Shown piece by piece: positions 57,405-64,000 of a stretch of DNA of 64,000 nucleotides; positions within the stretch are counted from its first letter, which is position 1; each line of letters opens with the position of its first letter. Both the position numbers and the translations under genes were made by a program. Location of the stretch: NCBI GenBank assembly GCA_023678885.1, contig CM042970.1, forward strand, positions 6,054,355 to 6,118,354, given 5' to 3'. The DNA is from Pogostemon cablin (lineage: Eukaryota; Streptophyta; Magnoliopsida; Lamiales; Lamiaceae). The notes beneath the pieces were generated by a model. That model worked only from the letters and a program-made list of their open reading frames with translations. It had not been told where the DNA came from and did not search any database.

Positions 57405-58223
57405 CACTACAAAAAAAGCTTTGATTAGAGATGGAAATTAGAGACGGTATAATAGCCTCTCTATTTGAGACGGCTATTGAGACATTTTTTTGAATTAGAG
57501 ACCGCATTTTTCGTTGACCACTGGTCAACAATAACAAATTTACTTTTGAGACGATATTAGAGATGGTTTAAAGTTGAGACGGTTTTTGCCGTCTCAATTA
57601 GAGACGATTTTAATTTGAGACAGTATTAGAGATGGTTTTAGAGACGGACTGTGTCGTTAAACCAGATCGGGTAATTTAGAGACGGCTTTTAACCGTTTCA
57701 ATTTTGAGACGGATACAAACCGTCTCTTTTTGAAACGGTATTAGAGACGGTTTTATTTTGAGACAGAATTAGAGATGGTTTTCTGTCGTCTCAATTAGAG
57801 GCGGTTTTTGCCATCTCTATTTGAGACGGTTTTGAAGACGGATAGTGTCGGTAGGTTAGGGAATCAGATCGATTAATTTAGAGACGACTTTTTGCCGTCT
57901 CAATTTGAGACAGTTTCGATTTGGGACGGTATTAGAGAAGGTTTTTTGCCCTCTCTAACCTTTAAATTTTTAAAAATGAACGGATTGAGGTTTGAATCAT
58001 GATCACCATGCCACCACTAAGCCTCGAGACCACCAGACCATCATCATATTATGAAATTATGTATAAAATATAAATAAACTTTTTCAAAATTTAAATAGAT
58101 ATGTTTAAATTAATTTAAATACAAAGTAAATTCTTTCAAAATTTAAATAAATATAAGTAAAAAATGTAAACGGGAAGTACAAAGAAAACTCTGATAAAAT
58201 TTAAATAAATTTAAAAACTGATA

Positions 58224-58276
58224 TACTCCCTTTGTCCGGTTCTAAGATGTCTGTTTACTTTTTGCACGTGGATCAT
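58224..58276. mobile_element. Truncated Stowaway-like MITE
   Basis: Left end only: TACTCCCTTTGTCCGGTTCT ... TTTGCACGTGGATCA, then unrelated DNA. Confidence 0.5.
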
Positions 58277-58451
58277 CATATAAACTCAACAAATAATATT
58301 AAATTAAAATGACTCTCAATATTTAATAACATAAATTAAAGTCCCGTAAAGAAAATATATTAAGTTAATTGCATTTGTCTATTGTATTATATAGCATATA
58401 TGAATTTTATAATCGAAGTAATAAAATGATTAAGTGCAAACTATTAATTAA

Positions 58452-58700
58452 GGCAAAAACTTACGTGTCCCGGGGGCACGCCGTGCGCCCACCGTGCGGC
58501 ATACCCATTAGTATTAAATTGTATACCCTTTATTATAAAGATGAGTACCCTTTATTTTCCGAAAAAATAAAAAAATATTAATGAAAAGTGTATACCCTTT
58601 AGAATAAAATGATGTACCCTTATTAATTAAAATATATATCCTTTAGAATAAAATGATGTATTATAAACTTTGTGCACCTGGGGACACAAGAGATCAACTC
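58452..58700 (-). mobile_element. Mutator-like MITE, family B, copy 2 (nested in CACTA)
   Basis: 249 bp from GGCAAAAACTTACGTGTCCC to ACACAAGAGATCAACTC, flanked by perfect 9-bp duplications ATTAATTAA (58443-58451 and 58701-58709). The interior TTTAGAATAAAATGATGTA matches the copy at 9012-9420 in reverse. Confidence 0.85.
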
Positions 58701-59046
58701 ATTAATTAAATTAACATAAAAGATTATAACTGCAAAACTAATATATTAGACGAAGTGCAAAACGATTAAATGCAAACTATTAATTAGAGTAATAAAAAAG
58801 ATTAAGTGGAAATTATTACCTAAACTAACAGATTAAATGTTCAACGATTATCTACAAAATCATTAATAAAATAACATATAGTATTATAGCTATATATGTG
58901 TCATACTGTATGACAATTCTTACATTAATTAATATGTATATTTAGATTAAAAGATTGACTTGAGGTTTCAGTTTGCATGGAGTTAAAGTGTAATATTATT
59001 TATTGTGTGATAAATAGAATTATTTTAATTATATAATTAAATTATA

Positions 59047-59305
59047 TACTCACTTCGTCCCCTTGAAAGATAATTATTTTTTTCATGTGGATTAAGAATT
59101 AAGATAATTTAATATATTGTGGATTTGGGATATAATATTTTAATGTGTAGTATATAGTTGTTTTAGTGCTGATAGTCAGCCCATATGTAATGGATTGGAT
59201 ATAATAATAGTTTTTTGTGAGTCACCCAATCTCAAAAGTAAATGAATACTTTGTAATGAAATGGATTAAAATAAAAAATTGATACGTATAAAGGGTGGAG
59301 GGAGT
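59047..59305. mobile_element. Stowaway-like MITE nested in CACTA
   Basis: TACTCACTTCGTCCCCTTGA against ATAAAGGGTGGAGGGAGTA; 259 bp. Confidence 0.65.
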
Positions 59306-59493
59306 AATATATTTTAAATATATGTGATGTAATATAAAATTAAGGGCTAATTAATATTAAATATAATTAAATATTAAATAATAATTATATATATAGACTA
59401 ATTGAGAAAATACTGCCTTAAATAATCTTTTAAAAATATGATGTGTTGCGATATGATTAATTGTTGTATTTTTTATATTTTTTATTTTAATAT

Positions 59494-59499
<6 letters not shown>

Positions 59500-59542
<43 letters not shown>

Positions 59543-59930
59543 TATTTTTATTTTTTTATTATTATATCACTATTGTATTCATTCTTATCTAGAAAATTGA
59601 TAAGTCTTTATTCAATTAATTATTCTAAATAAATAATTATTTAAATATTATAATATATGAAATAAAAAATGAGATTGCCACCATTTTTTTATGTAATTTT
59701 AAATATTATATTACTCCTTTCATTCATTATAAAATCACACTTAAAAATTAATTACTCTAAAATTTTGTATGTAATTACCATAAATCTTCAATTAAAAATA
59801 TAATAATATCTATAAAAACATTTATTTGACATAAATGTTATATTATTTAATATTATATATAAAGTTTAGTTATTTAATTTTTTAAATTTAAAATAAAGTA
59901 ATAAAAAATATTATATAACACATAAGGCAA

Positions 59931-59977
<47 letters not shown>
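59500..59977. repeat. Two (TA)n microsatellites inside the CACTA element
   Basis: TA tracts at about 59500-59535 and 59937-59977, separated by AT-rich non-coding DNA. Confidence 0.85.
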
Positions 59978-59980
<3 letters not shown>

Positions 59981-60450
59981 TTAACTAATAAATATTTAAT
60001 TAATATAAACACGTGTTCATAAAAATAATAAATATTGCTAAATTAATTTAAAATAAATTATATATATGAATTCGTGTAACACACTGAGGAAAAAACTATG
60101 AGAGACAGGTTTTGAGATAAGTGGATCAATTGTTAAAGTATAGTAGTTATATAGGTAAAGTATGATTATTAATAGTTAAAGTATATTTGTAGTGAATGAA
60201 TCATATTATAACATATTTTAATTCATTATTCATTATAATTAAAAAAACATTCTTTGGCTATGAATTAATATAGTATTATTCTTTTTCAACTATTAATAGA
60301 AAAGATTAAGTGTAAAATATTATTTATATTAATAGTTTAAGGGTACAACGATTATCTAAATATATTAACAAAATAATATATAAAGTATCATAACTATATA
60401 TGTATTATATAAAATGAGCGTGACAACTTTAAAATTATTTAATATGTATA

Positions 60451-60553
60451 TACTCCCTCCATCCCACTAAAAGAGTTACACTTCTTTGTAAATTACAAAG
60501 GAAGTGTAACTCTTCAAATGAAGTGTAACTCTTTTAGTTGGACAAAGGGAGTA
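60451..60553. mobile_element. 103-bp palindromic Stowaway-like MITE
   Basis: TACTCCCTCCATCCCACTAA against TTAGTTGGACAAAGGGAGTA. The arms continue as AAGAGTTACACTTC / GAAGTGTAACTCTTTT with an extra internal GAAGTGTAACTCTTC, so almost the whole element folds on itself. TA precedes it. Confidence 0.75.
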
Positions 60554-60700
60554 TTCATTACAAAAGATTAACATGATGCTTTCAGTTTTGCATGAAATTA
60601 AAGTGTAATATTATTTTTGTGAGATAGATTGAGTAATTTTATTTATATATATTTTAAATGTATGTAATATAAAATTAAAATCTACTAAATATTAACTAAT

Positions 60701-60704
<4 letters not shown>

Positions 60705-60772
<68 letters not shown>

Positions 60773-60876
60773 CTTGTCAAAATTTCTGAAATGACACCTA
60801 CAAAATAATTTAGATTTTAATAATTAAAATGTATTATAACTATTATGAATGAATATATAATATATACATATAGTGG

Positions 60877-60943
<67 letters not shown>
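60705..60943. repeat. Two long (TA)n microsatellites
   Basis: TA tracts at 60705-60769 and 60879-60943, each over 30 units. The Tyr/Ile-repeat frames here are artefacts. Confidence 0.95.
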
Positions 60944-60946
<3 letters not shown>

Positions 60947-61561
60947 GAATACATAATAAGAATTACTCCTAGCAAAGGTGCCACATGCAATGCCCATAAG
61001 GACTCCCAGTCTCCCATGCCTACAAGACCCAGGCTCAAACCTCTTGAGGTCTTGAAAATACAATATTCACAAAATCAAAATATATATAAATTCTAGTAAA
61101 AAAAAAAAGAAAGATGGTGGCTGGTCCGGTGGTTCAAGCTGATCCGGGGAATGGTAGCTCTGGTTCGAACCTTGACTAACATTTTGGCATAGCTAATAAT
61201 TAGAGAGGGTTTTGGAGACGGAAAGAAACCGTCTCTAATTGAGACGGAAAAAAGCCATTTCTAATACCGTTTCAAATTTGAGACGGCTAAATACCGTCTC
61301 TAATACAGTTTCTAAATTTTCCGGCCAACTCTCCGGCTGTTAGCACAAATGGAGACGGAAAAACCATCTCAAATATCATCTAAAAAATAACCGAACCGAT
61401 TCGGTTTAAAACCGTCTCAAAATAAAACTGTCTCTAATTTTGTCTCTATTCTAGCTACGCACAATTTGTAGACGGCAGTAAAACCGTCTCAAAAACCGTC
61501 TCAAAGCATTAAAAGTCGTCTCTAAAACCGTCTCTATTCAACACTTTTTTTTGTAGTGTTA

Positions 61562-63407
61562 AGTATATAAAAGATGAAGGCGTAACTTTCCGTGCAAATC
61601 GATTGTACCATTAACCCTCATAGTTCATACATTAATCAATTCATATGACTGTATTTATTTTTAGAGGACATTTTTTTCAAGAAAATTATGGTGAGTGAAA
61701 TTTTTCTAAAATGAAGTATTTAAATATGACCCTTTTTTTTTAATGCCCCTCAAAATTATCATACTGAATCAATATAAATCCTTAGTGATGTTTATTATGG
61801 GGCTCTACTTATAAAGATACAGAGATGGATTCCCTAATCATTATAGATGTAGTATATAATGCATGTCCATTGCCCACCATATTGGAACACAAATTGCCAA
61901 CCACATATAATAACTCATAACTTCAAATGCATGCATCATGTTAATTAATCCTGCTTTAATTACTTTTCATTTTACTTCAATCCTATTTATTTATTGCAAG
62001 ATTAGTTAACTCGTAGACATATAGTATACTTTTATAAGATGATTCAATATCCCTACAAAAAAATAAAATAAAAAAAATTACAATTTCGAAGAGAGAGGGA
62101 TACTCTACACTCTACAACAGTGTGCAAGTCACGTGATCAGAGAGAAGATGGATAATGATGGGGTTGAGATTTCGTACTTTTTTATTTCAATATTTTGAAT
62201 TGTTAATTTTCAAGACCAACATTATTAGGCGTATGACCATGGTTATCATATCCAAACATAATTTCTCCACCTCTTTCCATATGGTCTGTCTTTCTTTCTT
62301 CTCTAAATTATCTTGTCTATCGTTTTATATTAGATAAATTTAGGTGTGAGATCGTCTACAGATACTTCTGTCAGATTAATAAGAATGAATAAAAAAATGA
62401 TAATATTAGTAAAAAATAATATTTAATTGATAAAAAATAAAAATAATGAAATGAATTATTTTATGAATAATTTATTTTAATATAAATATAAAGTGATAAC
62501 ATTTTTAATAGAAAGTAATAATTAATTAAAAAATATAAAATATATTTTAAATAGAATATAATAATTAATTAGAAAATTAAACTTGTGTGAGATCGTTTCA
62601 CGTAAACGGGCTTAATGAGACGGTAAAAAAGTGATAACTTTTATATAAGAAAGTAATAATTAATTAATGAAAAGTGATAATATTATTTCATGAACAATTT
62701 ATAATATAAATAAAATGTTATCTAAAATGTGATAACATTTTATAGCAAAGTGATAATGATTTAGAGCGAAAGTGATAAATATTTTAAAAAGTGAAAAATG
62801 ATATCACGTGACACGGTCTCACGCAAGTCATAATGCATCGAAACTTAATCTAATTACGTTTATTTATCACAAAAGTAAATATTAAAATTCTACCACCAAA
62901 AAAAAAAATCTCCCTAAAATCAACTAATATTGTTATAGGTTTATTTTACTTTTAAATTTAGGCAAAGATAGACCCTGTCACGAGAATAGAAGGATAAGGT
63001 GTGATAATCATTTAAATAAAAATAACACTTAATAAATTAATAAAAAAATATAATGATACAGTTCATTATTTTATAATAAATTCGTAGTATAAATAATAAA
63101 TAACATTTTAATAAACCGAACGAATTGTACAAAATGAACACACTCACTCGGCTTTCTAATTCAGTATGCTGTAACAACATAATATTATATCAATTATACC
63201 ATATTTAGAGCATCATTTATGGCCAACAGAGGCCTTATTTAAAAACAACTGCTGTAATTATTCTCAAACCTCATCTTCTGAGCAAGAAAGGATGAGCAGA
63301 GCAGAAGAGATGCAAAGAGTAACAGAGGGAGGATGATAGGGTATAAATTTCCAAGCAATTCACATATATAGCATATCGAATATCATCTAAAGAAGCACGT
63401 TGAGGCT
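61562..63407. other. Intergenic DNA and 3' flank of the alpha-amylase gene
   Basis: AT-rich. Holds the MITE-like repeat listed at 62582-62829. The last 150-200 bp before 63408 are probably the 3' UTR of the amylase gene. Confidence 0.35.
62582..62829. mobile_element. GTGTGAGATCG/CGGTCTCAC inverted-repeat MITE
   Basis: Ends CTTGTGTGAGATCGTTTCAC and GTGACACGGTCTCACGCAAG are inverted repeats of about 20 bp. The interior repeats AAAGTGATAA. A related half-element lies just left (62344-62360, GTGTGAGATCGTC). No clear target duplication. Confidence 0.5.
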
Positions 63408-63774
63408 CTACTTCTTCCAAACTGCATATCTGTGACCACTGGTAGCCAGTGTCCATTCCTTTCCTGAAGGACACCATGAACCGTCTCCCATCTTCATGGC
63501 TATTTTATCCCCAATGTTCGCAGCGTAGAGATTTGGCCGTGCTTCGAGTATAGTAATTGGTGATCGGCTGTGAATTCCTTGGTGCTTTCTAATATCAATC
63601 TGCAAATTCATGAGCTTTTTAATCAGACCATGCACCAAGTAGCTAATCAAGGAAAGATAAGATATGATAGCATACCAGCTTCACGATTTGATCGTGAACC
63701 GAATTACCCCAGTCATAGAAATGGTCATAGAACACTGCAGGCATTCCCGGATGTGTGAGTATGTATGCATAGCC
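63408..63774 (-). CDS. AMY3: Alpha-amylase, last two exons (AMY3-like; gene continues right)
   Basis: Starch-hydrolysing GH13 alpha-amylase. Minus-strand exons 63676-63774 (33 residues, beginning GYAYILTHPGMPAVFYDHFY) and 63599-63408 (63 residues and TAG/TAA-type stop at 63408-63410), joined by a GT-AG intron (63600-63675). The first exon is the end of the catalytic barrel, where the 'GYAYILTHPG-x-P-x-VFYDH' segment is diagnostic. The second is the C-terminal beta-sheet domain, ending MKMGDGSWCPSGKEW and SGHRYAVWKK. The GDGSWCP ... ATSGHRYAVW ending is typical, as I recall, of the plastid AMY3 class rather than secreted AMY1 or cytosolic AMY2. Upstream exons with the catalytic residues lie beyond 64000; 63775-64000 is intron. 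Confidence 0.88.
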
Positions 63775-64000
63775 CTGTGAAGCAGAATATATATATTAAG
63801 ACAGAACATATTTCTTGAAATATCAACTAAAGTTCCATGAACTTGAAGTTGGATAATCTGAAGCAAGAGTTGTGCTTTTCCTGGATACTGACAAGAGTGA
63901 TGCAGAACAAATAAAAAGGAACTACAGTCAATTAGTGTGAGCATTATATTGAATTCCGGTTCAAGGCAAAAGAAAGAGTAAAAAAATAAAAAACACAGCT

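Larger units (their letters stand above)
57405..61558. mobile_element. Non-autonomous CACTA (En/Spm) transposon, 4.15 kb
   Basis: Left terminus CACTACAAAAAAAGC (57405), right terminus TTTTTTTTGTAGTG ending at 61558, with the 3-bp target duplication TTA on both sides (57402-57404 and 61559-61561). Both ends (57405-57960 and 61195-61558) are packed with the subterminal motif GAGACGG/CCGTCTC, the likely transposase-binding repeats. Just inside them, CTGGTCCGGTGGTTC-like segments (58010-58050 and 61110-61180) are also mirrored. No transposase frame exists, so it depends on a helper. The middle holds nested MITEs and TA microsatellites. Confidence 0.9.

Noticed and set aside
61110..61180. Possible tRNA-like sequence ending GGTTCGAACC
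   Set aside because: No cloverleaf; the segment is mirrored at the other end of the CACTA element, so it is part of the transposon.

Overview
The window is nuclear DNA of a flowering plant, most likely an asterid eudicot. Evidence: AT-rich intergenic DNA; a 12-exon plant prolyl oligopeptidase gene with GT-AG introns; a MIR394 hairpin; the last exons of a plant alpha-amylase; and a dense load of plant transposons (Copia, CACTA, hAT, Mutator-like and Stowaway-like MITEs). I cannot name the species. Real genes are few and the window is dominated by layered insertions.

Layout. 1-161: 3' end of an unrecognised + strand gene. 162-13.5 kb: intergenic DNA with many MITEs (several with 9-bp target duplications), foldback elements and a TTCGGCC-containing tandem array (4.0-4.6 kb). 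13.56-14.37 kb: decayed PPR-like relic, minus strand. 14.37-19.96 kb: complete prolyl oligopeptidase (POP), minus strand, catalytic triad intact, with an N-terminal extension that could be a transit peptide. 20-27.5 kb: MITEs, a solo LTR (23188-23650) and a 1.3-kb miniature LTR retrotransposon (23986-25277). 27.59-34.06 kb: a proline-rich (PERK-like) reading frame on the minus strand, split by a very young Copia element (27734-33859; GAGAC duplication, near-identical LTRs). 34.1-37.3 kb: AT-rich DNA with long TA microsatellites.

37.3-44.96 kb: an old, inactivated, nearly full-length endogenous pararetrovirus (Caulimoviridae) on the minus strand. Its order is coiled-coil/coat protein, movement protein, protease-RT-RNase H, then a probable transactivator; it keeps a tRNA-Met primer site, a TATA box and TGACG (as-1-like) promoter elements. 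This order resembles Solendovirus/Cavemovirus. Every coding region carries stops, frameshifts or duplications. 46.15-46.28 kb: MIR394 hairpin, minus strand. 47.56-48.61 kb: non-autonomous hAT element. 50.9-55.2 kb: two inverted copies of a 340-370 bp Mutator-like MITE, one of them nested in a Stowaway-like element. 57.405-61.558 kb: a 4.15-kb non-autonomous CACTA element with a TTA target duplication and nested MITEs. 63.4-63.8 kb: last two exons of an alpha-amylase that continues past the right edge (minus strand).

The host genes (POP, MIR394, alpha-amylase, the left-edge gene) are not functionally linked; they are separate plant genes in a repeat-rich neighbourhood. I found no wholly new biological system. 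The best leads are the young Copia insertion into a proline-rich gene, the pararetrovirus with its recognisable promoter, the TTCGGCC repeat family next to it, and the nested MITE families with exact target duplications.
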